DNA of 29,185 bases from Ichthyophonus hoferi (lineage: Eukaryota; Opisthokonta; Ichthyosporea; Ichthyophonida; Ichthyophonidae). The stretch lies in contig NAOQ01000375.1 in the NCBI GenBank assembly GCA_002751075.1, positions 4,722 to 33,906 on the forward strand, read 5' to 3'. A program made the position numbers and the translations under genes. This document shows, piece by piece, positions 10,523 to 23,329 of this stretch. The first letter of the stretch is position 1; the number at the start of each line of letters is the position of its first letter. The notes under the pieces were generated by a model. That model made no database searches. It saw only the letters and a program-made list of their open reading frames with translations, and had not been told where the DNA came from.

Positions 10523-13500
10523 CTATTTAACAAACGATTTTGTAATGTTTGAAAACTCTTACATCGACTTATATCGGGCACTTGCTACCACATTAGAAAA
10601 ATCTTACAGTATAAGAGAAGCAAACCGAATTGACGTAACAAAGCGCTGCCTAATGATTTCACGTGATATAAGAGATGTCGACGGCAACTTGAACTTATGA
10701 CTTATGAACCAGTGCTTATTATTGTTTAAATTAAATAAAAACTGTAAGTGATTGGTAGGACATGTGACGAACAGGGCTCGTTGATGTTTTATCATGCATA
10801 CACGAATCCGGACGCTGGGTTATATTCCAGGGATTAAGCTGCTGAAAAACTGAACTGGTGTGATATATATTTCTATCTGATATACATCGCTAGGTGATAC
10901 AATGAATGATATATTATTTATACACTTATGCGCACTTAAAAACTTTATTACTGGCATATTAAGTTTACGTTAAATAAATTAAAACATGAAAGTGTAGGCT
11001 CTCACCTTCATTAGAGCCCAAAGCACAAATTTAGCCAAGCCCATTTCTATTCAATAGCGGGGAATATTTAATACTCGGATAGGATCTCAGTTCGTATTAA
11101 TCGCAGACAGGCCATCCATTTTCTGCCCTTAGCAGATTCGGTTTGATTTATTCATAGCATCGAATAGGATTGAATAGTAGATAGGTTATCTAATCTAATT
11201 GAGAATCTTAATGGTGGTTATTTAATTGACCAAATAAACAAATTACTGCTCTTTTATAGTTGATTGGTGGAGAATATAATCCAACAGACTGAATAAACAA
11301 ACACAAGTAATCAACGCTTAAAGGAAACTGGAAAGTTGGGACAAGGTGTCAAAAAGAAAAAAAAGAAAAAATGGTGTTTGTTGGAACGTATTCCTAATGG
11401 TTATATGAAAAATCAAAATCTTTCCGTAAAATTTAGCAAGAATGAGTTTATATGCATCTTTCTCATAAACTACTATCCAATAGAAGGCTAGAATAGTACT
11501 CAATCAGTTTTTGACCAGTAAAATATAACTAAAAGCAATTGCGTACAGACGTTCAGCTTTCAAACCAATCTGTAATAGGGGCTCTTTAAAAGGCATAAAC
11601 CAAAGATTAAATACGCTTTTCTTACAATACTATTTGTAAATATGAATATATCTTCAAATTTTAGCATTTATTATTGATTATGCATTAATTAAGGTTGTAA
11701 ATGAATTGCCGGCTAAATACCAATTGCTCGATTCGTATCAGCTGCCTAATTAGATATTGAATACGTCATACTCAATAGCTATCACTGTAAAAGGTGATAA
11801 CGAATGGGGGGGTAATTGTATAATTTCTAATTCCGAATAAAAATGTTGGTTTCAATTACTTTGATATATATATATATATAATATTTAGTGCTTCGCAGGG
11901 GGAAGACACACAGAGTGGTTTCTTTCACATAGCATGTATCTTAGGAATGCAAAAATGTATGTTTTATTGAAGTGAACAAAGATGAAAATTCCTTGTTCAA
12001 CACCCAACTTTATAATAGGAGTACTGCTCAACTCCATGTTTTGCGTACAGCCAATTACGAGAATGACCATTGCTGACTAGGAGTTAATAACAATAGATTT
12101 TCTCTAGTATCATGAGCCCTAGCTACCACAACAGTAAGGAGTTCGGGAGTCTTTTCGTCGCATTATATAATCCTAAATAACATCATCCTTTCCGAATAGC
12201 GGGTGCGCCGGTTGTTTATGGCAGTAACAACAATTTTTGACAGAAAGCCGAAAAGCACAAGTTAAAGAGCACGATCTAGAGGCTGGGAGATGAGCAATTG
12301 ACTGTACAGCTTTAAGAGCCTTAATGAAAGCACCAAAGCCTTTGAAGTAAGTTTGTCAAACAATATTCACACGTACACTCGCCAACAGAAAATTACATAA
12401 AAGAAGGATAAAGCACGGACATAAATCGGGAAAAAGAATAATTTCACAAAAGATTTTAAGAAATGTAGAGTTCTAATCCTTTTTTATATATACTTATTAA
12501 AGTGTCCTGGAAAAAAACTACTAGCCCCAAACATGGGTGGGAATCCAGAAACTAGAAGGTACTTGACCAAAGAAAAATAAATGATTAGCGGCTAGGAGGT
12601 TTTAAAAAGCGAATCATTTATTTGCTAACAATTTCAAATGTAGTTTAGCCCATTAAGAACTTCGGACTTCAATTTGTTATATTTAGATCGGTCCAACAAT
12701 TGGATGATTTGGACTTCTTAAACCAATCGTTTTGACTTGGCAAATTACCAGTAAACAAAAGAAATCTATTGTTGCATTAATATCGTATGTTTAAGGCTAG
12801 CCTTCGAGTACGTGTTCGACTATTGCATTTGTCTACATAGCAAGATCCATTAACGAAAATGATTTATTTTCCACGTGTAACATCCATGGGCTTTCCTGGT
12901 TATTTTGGAGTCTACGTTTTTGAAATAAGAGAAGAATAGGGTGAAAAAAAAAGCATATGTTGTCGTAGGAATGATGTGGCATAATATATAGTATCATGAG
13001 ATTTCTATTGTAACACAATTACATCATAGCGGAGGTTCAAGATTCATCATAAAATAGAGATGAAGCGATAAATTAAGCCAGGCTTCTAGATTAAGTAAAG
13101 TTGTTTAAGAAAATAATACACCTTGTGTTTAATTGGCCTACTTCAATAGATCACTAGATGACTATATGACATTATAGCCTGGGCATGACGCTATAACACA
13201 ATATCGCTTTGTACCTAGCTTTTATGCTGTTTTATGTTACACTCAATCATAAAAAGTATTTGGCTCAACATCGAAATGCGAATTATATACTGCCGTTACG
13301 TGCGTTTATCTTGCATTGGAGGCCTGATGATAGCATAAGCTGTGCCCAAACTTAACATCACATCTTTTTATTGCATTTGGCGCGAGCTTAGTTACCTTAT
13401 GTACTCCAGTGCTGTTAAAGTACATTAATAAATATAACCATCAACAGAGTAATAATTATGACTAAAATAATCATCTTATTATTTTATTATTTATAAATAA

Positions 13501-15429
13501 TTCACGACTTGTTTTAAAAAAGAAAAAAATCCCTATTATGTAAAACACATCGTGATCTGTAAGTCATGCGTACTAATTGTGTAAAGATCATAAATGAGAT
13601 ATTACATTTTAATAGTTTTGTGCTGGACACTATGTTGCGCGACCTTTTCTGTAAGAAAATTGGGCTCTGTTATTTAAACTAAAACACCTCGGCATCTGTC
13701 ATCGACCGCGATTAGGTATATGTTTTTGTAGCAGTTATATATATATCATTTTTGGCCCTTTTTCTTCAAAGAAGAAACCAGAAAATGTATTCTACATATT
13801 TGAGCACTCGTTCACCTGGTTGCTATCAGTACCTAAAAATAAACAATATAATTTATCTACCTATCCAACTATCTATATATCTATCTACCTATTTATCTAC
13901 ATACTGGGCATATTTTTCTCATTCAATATTTTGCAGCACTATTAATAAATCCTTTGTAGTTGATTTTGCAAGGATACTTGTAATTCACAAATGATATCTC
14001 CTGTATTAAAAGGGTCTGAATTGTTTATCAAGTATAAATATAATGTGATATATATGAAGTTTGTTTAACAAAGTGAACAGGGTTTGGCAAGGATATCCAA
14101 CCCGGTGAATAGGTGCAACTTTGGCAACTCCAGATCTTTTTGTCCATATAATATGTAATCAATATTCATTTGTCTATCTGCATATAGATGAATCTAAGAA
14201 AACTGATTCTGATTAACTATTTTAAATTTATGTTGGAGATAAATTATCAAGATAAGAACAGAATTGAAATTGTTAGATCTTTATAACTATTAGAGTGTCA
14301 TAATAATCAGGCAAATGAAGAATATGATGTTTTAAACTCTAATGCCAAGAAGTAGTTATGTATGCTAAACCCTTAGCCAGGAATAAGCATGCCATTTGCT
14401 TTCATGGTGTCATTAAATGGCTGCTTAAGTCTATAAGATATTAAAAAGATTACTTGATTGTATTTTATGTCATACGAAAAACTCTTTCTACGACACAATT
14501 GTCACTAGTTTTATTAGAAAATGACTGCTGATGGAAGGTTAAATAACGTTGCAAAGTCAATCAATTTAAGTCAAACTTTGAATGCAATATTTATGATTTA
14601 CGATAACTGATATAAAGTAGTGGTGGAAAGAAATCAAAAAGAAGATAAAATATATAAGATAAGGAGATATAATGCAAACGAATCATTGTGGTAGGAAATA
14701 ATAACTTTACATATGAGCAAAAAGCATCCAACCAAAATATTATTCTTCTTTTTTCCTTTGATTTAGTACCAACTGAAAAGTATTTTTCTATGTAAATTCT
14801 TGTGTTTATGATGCATATGCAATTGCTATTAACTATTGTTAGTATTAAAAAATAATTCCTATTCTTAACTGTAGAGCTAATGAGATCCTTCTAAAGTGCC
14901 TTAATTTGATTTATAGACGACTTCAAAGTTAACGGTGATGTAAACGTCTCATATCCACCAGTAAACGTCAATATGCGGATGATTTTAATGAATTCTTGGG
15001 GAAACTAGTAGCCAGCAAAACTTATTGTTTTATGTTAGGAATAATAAGTAGAGACAGAAGCGTTTCTGTGACATTCGTTAAGAAGAAGAGGGAATACCGA
15101 ATTAAAAGGCAATTTAACCCAACCCTTTGCATACACAGAGTACATATATACTAAGACATTTTTTATTATTAAAAAAGTTAGAAGGACTTGTCTTAGGTAG
15201 AATGTGCAAAAAATTATCTGGACTGCATAGCATGATCTGAAATGGTTTATTATATTTGTGGGAGCTCTGCTGCAATTGTCTGTCTCAATTTTGATCGATC
15301 ATATTGGATTGCCATTTAACACCAATAGATTGCACTATTTCTTCAAAATACTGCTTACTAGACTTATAATATTTTTCAACTGAGATGTCAACTAAAGCTG
15401 ACCCGAAATCTGACTAGACTGGTATAATC
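10523..15429. other. Gene-poor AT-rich region, nothing recognised
   Basis: About 4.9 kb without an ORF or exon that I can assign. All open stretches are around 60-80 codons and their translations look like random AT-rich sequence. An (AT)n run lies near 11863-11880. Genes with small exons or remnants of old repeats cannot be excluded by eye. Confidence 0.6.
13853..13905. repeat. Short TATC/TACC microsatellite
   Basis: Imperfect ATCT and TACC tetranucleotides resemble the CTACC/CTATC motif of the array at 1-748. It is one of very few simple repeats in the middle of the window. Confidence 0.75.
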
Positions 15430-15441
15430 TTGGAGTGGTAC

Positions 15442-15738
15442 ATGATTGAATATTCTTCCTCAACTAACGAGGTTTTCAATTGTGGAGGAATGGAAACAAT
15501 TATCAAAATCGTTTATATAATTGCTACTTTTAACACGTTAACGATAGAAATCAAAGAAAAAATTATTGAAAATATCTTCACTTTTATTGATGTATCTTTG
15601 TACTTATTTTTTTGGAACAAGTTGATCAGGTACCCGAGCCTACGAATCTGTCCTTCTTTTTATGGTAAGTTGTTTGTGTTACGCAAACTGCTATACAAAA
15701 AATCGCTGGTGTGTCCCAGTAATTATTTTTCAGCTTAA
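15442..15738 (+). CDS. Unrecognised 98-residue ORF, doubtful
   Basis: This ATG-to-TAA ORF is the longest open stretch between 10.5 and 19.5 kb. Its first half (NEVFNCGGMETIIKIVYIIA) faintly recalls an armadillo-type helix pair with a central GG, and the second half is rich in Leu, Phe and Lys. There is no signal peptide or clear domain, and no neighbouring exon that I could join with confidence. It could be a chance ORF in AT-rich DNA, a single exon, or a fragment of an old gene. Confidence 0.2.
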   Translation: MIEYSSSTNEVFNCGGMETIIKIVYIIATFNTLTIEIKEKIIENIFTFIDVSLYLFFWNKLIRYPSLRICPSFYGKLFVLRKLLYKKSLVCPSNYFSA

Positions 15739-18700
15739 TAGTAAAAACCACCCTAGTTTTTCAAATTAGAGCAATCAAATAAGTTTAATGTAATCGAAAA
15801 TGCACAGATAATTTAAACCGAAATAAAGGCAACAAATTTTTTATGTTAAAATGCAACAATTTACTACCTATCCACGAATCACGTACATTATATTGAACGG
15901 ATCATATTCGGGTTCGGATCATGTAACCTAATTCTGTTGGCTATCGACATAATAGCAACAGGAATGACGTAATAAGCAGATCTCTGTTTGGAACAACCGA
16001 CAAAACTTTAACTTTCCCCATTTCGAGGTTCTGGAATCTGACCTTGATCAGGAGGTGAATATCGAGTGTTACAATAAGATTATTCGTTATAAAATGATAT
16101 AATCTTGGGTCTTTCTTGCATTTATACCGGCTGGATTATAACTGGAAACCTTTGTATCAATTAGGTATCTGTACCTATTAGTGACTGCCGCAAGCCCCTT
16201 CTTTCTTATGAAAGATCAATAAAGGATACTGCTGGCCAACACGCGTCGGCACGCGGACTCAATGACTTCTGCTTCTAATGCCATAGGTCTTACCTATTGC
16301 CAGCAGCGAAATGTACGTAGTGTAGATTGAATATTGTTTAGGTTGTCTGATCTAAGAACTTCCGCCGTTGCAACAAAAATTTAAGTTGAACATAAAATCT
16401 ACACAGCATATTGTATATCAGAATATGCAAGCACGCGATATAGTCTCGTTGCGGGTTCTAAATCAAATTGGAGTCAATAGCTTGATTTTTTTTTTTTTAA
16501 AAAAATTTTTTTTTTGTTATCCTGGGGGAATAATATATAGAAACCATTGGCTCTATACCATCTATAATTGAAGAGGGGACTCCCATGAACTGTTAGACAT
16601 CGAGAGCTCTTGAGGGGGAAGAGGGGCCGAATGTTGCGATCACTTTCAAAGGAGCCACTCAGTTCAATAGGAGTCACGGTACGTCCATTTTTGATTAGAA
16701 GGATTACGTAATCATATAAAATGATAATACAGATATCCGTTTTAGGTTATGAGACTATTTTCAGATAAGGCATAATTTGGTGCGCAGAAACAGCAAATCA
16801 GTGACATCTAAGTGGTATCCGACTACTCGTAAGCATGCGATAGATATTTGTGGAGTATTGCCAAAACTGCCAAAGAAAGCACCGTAGATAACAGGCACAA
16901 ACAGGCTGGGCGGGCCTATAGTAAGCGGTATACGGACCGTAATTTTGATTGGCATCTTGGTGATGTAAACTAGATCATACCATTAGCAACAGGGCCTAAC
17001 CCATGTGTTCGATGATATTATTGGTTAAAGACCTACGTACCAGCGAGGTCTCATGTTTAATAATAGTCGAGAGATGGACATGTAGAAAGATCCATTGCAA
17101 CATTCCTTAATGTTAACACCAAACAGCGTGGCGGGATATTGTGGCGGGTGAATACCTTGTAATTGTGATAACCGTTGAAAATATTGGTGAATAACGTTTA
17201 TTTCTTATAAGGCCTATGTTATCTCTATTATATTAGTTATCTTTGAGCGTTATCTCACCACTATTAAAGTTTAACATTGTGACTCACACTTACTTATTGG
17301 CTGAACTAGCTTAAGTCAATATCTAATCAACCTAAAGTTAGTTAAATCATTTAAAAAACGTTTTATGTTAGGAAATCCATTCTTTTTATATGAAGTGCTT
17401 CTATACTGACTTTCACGGAAACTAAAACGAAAAATAGGAAAATCCAAATTACACGAATAACAAGAATGGAAGGCTAATTCTGACATTCCAATGATTAAGT
17501 CGATTGCTGATCCAAAATGTAAGCATCTGTTAAAAAGCATTGGTGGCACACACTCTTTCTTGAGCAGAATGCTACTTATCCAAATAATTCCTTTAAATCG
17601 TGACTATACATTGGAAGCATCTAGAGAACGTGCAAATCAGCCCACGCACACCTATCAAATAAACCTGTTACTTGCAAATATCTAAAGTATTAATAACATC
17701 CAAGTGCTGAAAAAGGGGAGCAATTGTTGCATTTTGATGGGGTAGCCGACATGAGATATAGTATGTCCATAACAGGGTTGACTGGGAGAATTTTTCCCGA
17801 AGCCAGCCATTTTAAGATGGCTAATATGGGTGTGAGGAGATATATGCAGTAATTATATCAGGTATTGTGTGTAGCGTAGTAGAAGCAAGATTTTTATTTT
17901 GAATTTAAAGAAATCTTGGGGGAAGGAGGGGTTGAGGTGCATGTGTTTCGCCAGAGCCAGGAGAGCTGCTCAGTTAAAACTAAATCTTCTGGGCTACGGA
18001 AGAACGTATGACTATTTCTGCACATTCGTTATTGGTGGAAGAAGAGGCAAACAAAAATATGCGGCATTGAGTGGAGAAATAAAGTGGTTTATGACTTGAG
18101 AGTGTAACTCAGAGGTCATGACCCAATCAGATCATGCTGAAAAATTATACTGTAATTAGCATGGGCAGCGATTATTTTGTAACTGCAAATGCGAGAGCAT
18201 GTTGAGTAAGCTGCTGAACATATAAGACACATTGGGGAGCAACTCTTTCTTTTAAAAAGATGATTTTCGAGGTACTAGATCCGAATTAGATTGTTAAAAC
18301 CAGATATGAACCATTGCTGTCATCACCCATTACCACAGCCTCTTAAAGCATGGTTGAAGAAATAGTATGTATTATATATTATTACATGAAAGATGACAAT
18401 TATTATGACCACTGTCATTATCTCAACAATAAAAATTTATTTTTTCTGATTGGCTAGGATTTTGAAAGTACACAGAACGCAAAAGCATAAAACAAGAGAG
18501 CTTAGTGATAACATCGTGTAAATTAGTTATTACATCAGAAAAGGGCTACTTGGCACTGAGCCCTCGTTTTCTTTCCAGTAGCTGTTTACCAAAATATTGT
18601 ACAGTTTTCGGCGGTAATAAAGTCTGTTTTGCAGCAAGGCATAGGATTGTTCGACTGTTCAGGTTGAATTTTCTATAAAGGACGTGCCCTATAATTATAA

Positions 18701-19549
18701 TAATTATAATAGGAGGTATCAAGTGCGAAATCATTTTTTCATTCACGAGTCTAATAATGGCCATTGCAAAGATCATCTACAAGCAGTACCGTACTAAACC
18801 AATGCCTTTCCTATCATCTGCTGACAACAGTACAATGAGCCCTAGAAGATTTCTAATCAGTGGATGGATAGATCTTGAATAAAAATTTATCATGCATCTT
18901 ATTTGATACACACACATACGGCATATGGTTAGTCTCATACCATTGCTTGAATGTAATGCCGTTAAGACTATTGTATCTGATCGGAAAGTCGCGATTGCAA
19001 GGGATCGCGTTATTCGCTATGATTCCCGATTGCATCATGCGATCTCAAGATCCCAAAGATTCCTTGGATTTTGGGGCTGCAACAGCAAATGGAATGATTG
19101 TTCATTCGGTACTCTAATGCATAAAATATAGCATAAAATACGTATTTCTACATCCAATAAGCTAACATATGGGGACGCTCTCTCAGTATCTTTATTGGGA
19201 GCATAGTTAAATATAGAGAACATAATATACTTGGCACTAAAACTTGGCGCTAAAGCGAAAGAGGTCCTGGATCAATCAGAAACGAATTCTAATATATGGT
19301 ACATGGGAAATTTTGTAATATATGATTCAACTCTTAACTAGGAAGAAATCCTATATAAAAGAGGGCTAGCTATTCTAGCGGTCTTCCCCGTTCTAAACAC
19401 ATGTATGATTAGAGTCATGTCATAGAGGAAATATCAATAAAACGATCAGAGAGTGCTTAATCAGAAATACAAAAAGAGAAAAAGGAGAGAAAAAAAAAGC
19501 CAACGGATCTTGCTTTGATTTGGAGTGATGGCAATGATTTACAAATAAA
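15739..19549. other. Gene-poor region with mixed composition, nothing recognised
   Basis: No ORF exceeds about 80 codons, but base composition is less extreme than at 10.5-15.4 kb. Open stretches near 16160-16280, 16800-16970 and 17899-18099 look slightly protein-like and may be decayed transposon or gene fragments; I cannot assign a family to any of them. Confidence 0.5.
16486..16515. repeat. Homopolymer T-A-T tract
   Basis: Thirteen T, seven A and ten T in a row can form a short hairpin and are prone to slippage and sequencing error. No role is visible. Confidence 0.85.
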
Positions 19550-20157
19550 TTCTGTAGGAATGTACTTAGGGACAGTATTCATGCCTGAATAGTTGACGAA
19601 AAGTTTGCCAAGAGCCATTACTCTAGAGTTGAGGTTATTTATGCATTAGGTAGACTCGAAATTAAGGCTGCTCATATTTTGGAAAAGAGTGACAAAAGTA
19701 TCATCTTGTTTCAATGCCAGCATAAAAGGCTCTAGTTGTTTAGCAATAAGATTTCATGTTGGTGTGGAAATGGTAGGGTTTGACATAATTGTTTGTGTTT
19801 GAGAAGGATTTTGGGTTGTATATATAATTCAACTGTATTGGTGCCGACCTTTGTGTATTTATTTACCAATGGAGCGGCTATCGGTAGTGTGTTGGTTTTC
19901 TAGACCAAAAAACAAAATTTAAGGTAGGCTTTATATGACATTTTGATAAACAAATGATGCGAGAAACACTGGTAAAGTTGATTGATTTATGATTGGTGAA
20001 AGAAGCTCAGGTAAAATTGTAATGTCATGTTTATGAAAATACTCCTCTCTGTAATTGACAGAAATAAGGAGAAATTTTTTATGATAAGCTAATTTGGGAT
20101 GAATATGTGGATATCTTACGTGTATGATGTAGAGCAAGTAGAAGCGTGCGAGAAGGA
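19550..20157 (-). mobile_element. Copia-like gag-region fossil, minus strand
   Basis: Minus-strand translation contains a stretch with AKQLEPF that is shared with the gag-like part of the fossil near 23400, so both belong to one copia-like lineage. The part 19775-20157 is an inverted copy of 20326-20705. It is broken, with several breaks, and looks old. Family assignment is by shared sequence with the longer fossil in this window. Confidence 0.6.
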
Positions 20158-20705
20158 CCTATAGACATCTCTAGACCCAGATGTAGGTGCTATCATAGAC
20201 TACTACACAGAATCAACAGACCCAGAGACAGGAGCAATCTTGACCTCACATAAGGAGTTGACCTTCAGGTACAATCAACTAATTGAGCCCAGAGAATCAC
20301 ATCCAAATCTTAATAGGATTATGAGCCTTTCTTGCACGGTTCCACCTGCCCCACATCATACACTAAGATATCCACATATTCATCACAAATTAATCTATTA
20401 TGAAAATCTTCTCCTTATATCTGTCAATTATAGAGAGGAGTATTGTTATAAATATAAAAATCTAATATATCCTAAGCTTGCTTCACCAATCATAAATCAA
20501 CCAACTTTACTAGCATTACTCACACCATCTGTATATCAAAAGGTCACATAATACCTAGTTTAAATTTTGCTTTTTGGTCCAAACAACCAACACACTACCA
20601 CTAGCTGCTCCATCGGTAGATGCACAAACGTCTGCACCAATACAGTTCAATTATATATCTAACACCCAAAACATTTCTCAAACACAATAGAATCAAACTA
20701 TTGTG
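19775..20705. repeat. Long inverted repeat, arms about 380 bp, spacer about 168 bp
   Basis: Arm 1 (about 19775-20157) and arm 2 (about 20326-20705) are reverse complements at very roughly 80% identity by eye. Examples are GAATATGTGGATATCTTA in arm 1 against its complement in arm 2, and a shared TGTATTGGTGC segment near the outer ends. Both arms encode the same peptide outward from the centre (for example LLISVNYREEY), which shows that they are two opposed copies of one retroelement segment. Confidence 0.85.
20326..20705 (+). mobile_element. Copia-like gag-region fossil, plus strand
   Basis: The right arm of the inverted repeat is a second copy of the segment seen on the minus strand at 19775-20157. 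It lies directly left of the LTR-like repeat at 20744. It is broken and old. Confidence 0.55.
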
Positions 20706-20743
20706 ATGTGAATCTGATCCTTTGTGCTCATTGTACTTTGTCA

Positions 20744-21020
20744 TGTATTGAGTTCATCTTATAGGGAAAATGACTTAATTTACGAGACTTCTTATGGGAT
20801 CGTAATTGTGCTAATTTGATTAAGTGCCTTCGATTTAACCAGTAATATCGTGTTTTCCATCTGTACATAAAGTATAAATATACCCACTAATGCAGGACGT
20901 CAGGCAAAGGTTTTATTTCTCTTCAAATTCCAGATTACTTATTGAAAGTAATTAGGTTTGTTACTCCCTCTGATTAGAGAGGTGTAATTAATTATAATAA
21001 CTAATAAATGGTAGCTGGCA
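20744..21020 (+). repeat. Left LTR-like repeat
   Basis: Starts TGTATTGAG and ends TAGCTGGCA. It shares blocks such as TTTGATTAAGTGC, AAAGTATAAATA and TTACTCCCTCTGATTAGA with the repeat at 22251-22536. The AAAGTATAAATA block is a likely TATA region of the ancestral LTR. Confidence 0.78.
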
Positions 21021-22250
21021 GTTTGGAAATCGAGTAAGTCTCTTTATGGTTTGCATGAGTCTCCCCTTGTGTAGTATATTACCCTTTTTATGTTGCTTAA
21101 TTCATTGGGTCTTTACTACACACTTTCAGATGCCTGTATCTTTATATGCTAGGACAATGGACCTATGCTTATTGTTTATCTCTATGCTGACGATTTTTTA
21201 TGTCTGTCCACGAATTCACAAGATGGTTTGGACTTCATATCCAAGTTGTGTAAGCAGTATAAGATGACCTTGATGGGCTAAACTTCCACGTATTTGGGTT
21301 TGAAAATAACTTGCCTGGGCGATGGGCCCATTGTGATGCACATGGGGGCATTTTTTCAATCAATGGCTTTAAATTTGGTGAGTGAAATCTCCCTGAATGG
21401 CCTATAGACTCTCCCATGCTGGCTTCTATGCCACGGAATTATGATGGAGTTGCCATTAGCAGACAGGTCTGCCTATATTGTAGGCCTTGGGTTGATTTCA
21501 TAGTGCACAAGGTGTGCACGCTCAGACCTGACATACTACATTGGGGTCCTTAGTCATTTTGAAAAGAAGCCACATATGGGGTATATGTACCTAATGTGGC
21601 ACATATCTGCATATATTAGAGATAACCCTAACATTAGTATTGTCTATTGTTCATGCACCCTTAAGTTGAAATCATATTCAAATTTTGATTTTATGGGGTC
21701 CTATGAGGAGCTCAAGTCAACATCAAGACAGGTGTGTGTAATCAACAGGGCCCCCATCCAGTGCTAGTCCCACATGTAACAGTAGCTTGCTATGAGCTTC
21801 ACTGAAGCAGAATTTATTATATTGGCAGGCACGGTACTCTAAGCAATCTGGTCCACAAATTTTCTTGAAGAACTCAGCATGGTCAACCAGTTCCCAGCTC
21901 ACACCTGTGTGGCAATAAAAGTTCTATCATAAGGACAGAAGCTATTACATGTGGAATATGAACCAAACACATTGCTTTGAGGCAGTGTCTTGCCAAATAA
22001 AAGGCAGCCAACAGTGAGGTAATCTTGCACCACATAAACACTGCTTTCAATGTTGTGGAATTTTTTAACAAGTTTCTGAACAATGCCATCAGATTGAGTG
22101 GAATGACTGACTGCCTCTCACAGTGTGGTGTTGATGGTTAAGTACAGCCTTGGTGTAAAATTGTATGTTTATGTGTTGGGTATTTGAGTGATAATACATG
22201 TTTTAGCTGAAATTTTATATATTTGTAATTAATATTAATTTTGGAGGTAG

Positions 22251-22536
22251 TGTTATTTATTGGGTTTATCCTATTAGGAAAGACTGCATAATTACTAAAC
22301 TTCTTATAGGATTATAGTTGTACTGATTTGATTAAGTGCTTTCAATCTATTCAGTAATAACGTTTTTGCCATGTGTATGTAAATAAAGTATAAATAGACC
22401 CACTGATGTGAAGCATCAGACAAGGGTTTTATTTCGCTTCTAATTCTAGAATATTTTTTAAAAGTAGTTAGAGTTATTACTCCCTCTGATTAGAAAGGTT
22501 GATTTAATTAAAACAATTATTAAATAATAGCTGACA
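22251..22536 (+). repeat. Right LTR-like repeat
   Basis: Starts TGTTATTTATTGGG after a purine-rich GGAGGTAG and ends TAGCTGACA. It is the same length class as the left copy (286 versus 277 bp) and aligns along its full length. Confidence 0.78.
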
Positions 22537-22754
22537 TATCTGCAGATTAATTCTTTATTTGAAGTCAATATCTTTCTTGTCTCTGGGTTTGTTTTATCTT
22601 TCCAGTAGTTAATGATAATGTTGAAGTTGTGATCTAACCATGTGTGAGTTCTCTTGTTCATACCTTCTATGGAGTTGACAAAAAGTGAAGCTCTGTCCTC
22701 ATTAGTGATTACAGTCATATCCGGACTGTAATTTCCGTTGGATGGACATCTCAT
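22537..22754 (-). mobile_element. Possible LINE endonuclease fragment
   Basis: A minus-strand ORF starting at the ATG at 22754 encodes SPDMTVITNEDRA and later TWLDHNFNIIINY. These recall the S-PDL and SDHxPI motifs of the apurinic-type endonuclease of non-LTR retrotransposons. About 70 residues precede the point where the frame runs into the LTR-like repeat at 22536. A T-rich run (22767-22791) lies on its other side. No reverse transcriptase was found near it. The assignment rests on two weak motifs. Confidence 0.35.
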
Positions 22755-22791
22755 AGGATTGTTGTTTGTTTTTTTTTACTTTTTTTTTTTT

Positions 22792-23329
22792 CAGGTATCG
22801 TTTAACTGACTCAAATAATTCAATTTAATCAGGCACTTAATAATTATTTAGTTTCTTAATTTTAAATTTTAACTCTAGTTATTTACGTCTAGAATTATGA
22901 AAAATGCTAGCACAGAGAGCTTTCTTTCATATTTATACAAACTTATAAAGCTAAGGTTTTAAACATGTATATGGTAGCGTTATATATATACTATATACAA
23001 TATTGTGATTTAGATTGGTTCAAGTATGTGTTCATCGATCATATAATAGTACTAGAAGAACTATATTTCTACTGTTAACAAGATACTTAATAAAGGTACT
23101 AAGATAATATTTCTACTAGTTCACTTATTTTTGCATACGGAAGTGTATACTCTATTAATTATACTATATATGTAAACTATAATATGTGCCTTGCTAGATT
23201 ACTGAGTAAGTAAAGGATTCAAACGTTTTTAAGCATCCTAAAATTATAAGGACCTTAGGAAATGTGGGATTGCATAGTGTAATTAGCCATTATGGCAATT
23301 TATATAATTAGTTATGGTCATGATTCTCG
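22792..23329. other. AT-rich spacer, nothing recognised
   Basis: No ORF, no repeat of the LTR found at 20744 or 22251, and no motif. TATATA-rich patches occur near 22980-23000 and 23160-23180. Confidence 0.6.

Larger units (their letters stand above)
20744..22536 (+). mobile_element. Short Ty1/copia-like LTR element fossil with RT and RNase H remnants
   Basis: Two LTR-like direct repeats (20744-21020 and 22251-22536) each start with TG and end with CA and enclose only about 1.2 kb. The interior holds copia-type reverse transcriptase sequence including a YADD-type motif around 21175-21200, then an RNase H-like region with a TEAEF motif near 21800. A polypurine-like GGAGGTAG lies just before the right repeat. 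The interior is far shorter than a full copia element and has many breaks. The LTR-like repeats are only about three quarters identical, so the element is old. No target-site duplication was recognised. Confidence 0.8.

Noticed and set aside
14941-15155. Lys/Arg-rich open stretch of about 70 codons
   Set aside because: No ATG near its start, no recognisable motif; chance opening is likely in AT-rich DNA.
17805-17822. Near-perfect palindrome AGCCATTTTAAGATGGCT
   Set aside because: Isolated, with no partner repeat or gene nearby; a palindrome this short is expected by chance in a window this size.
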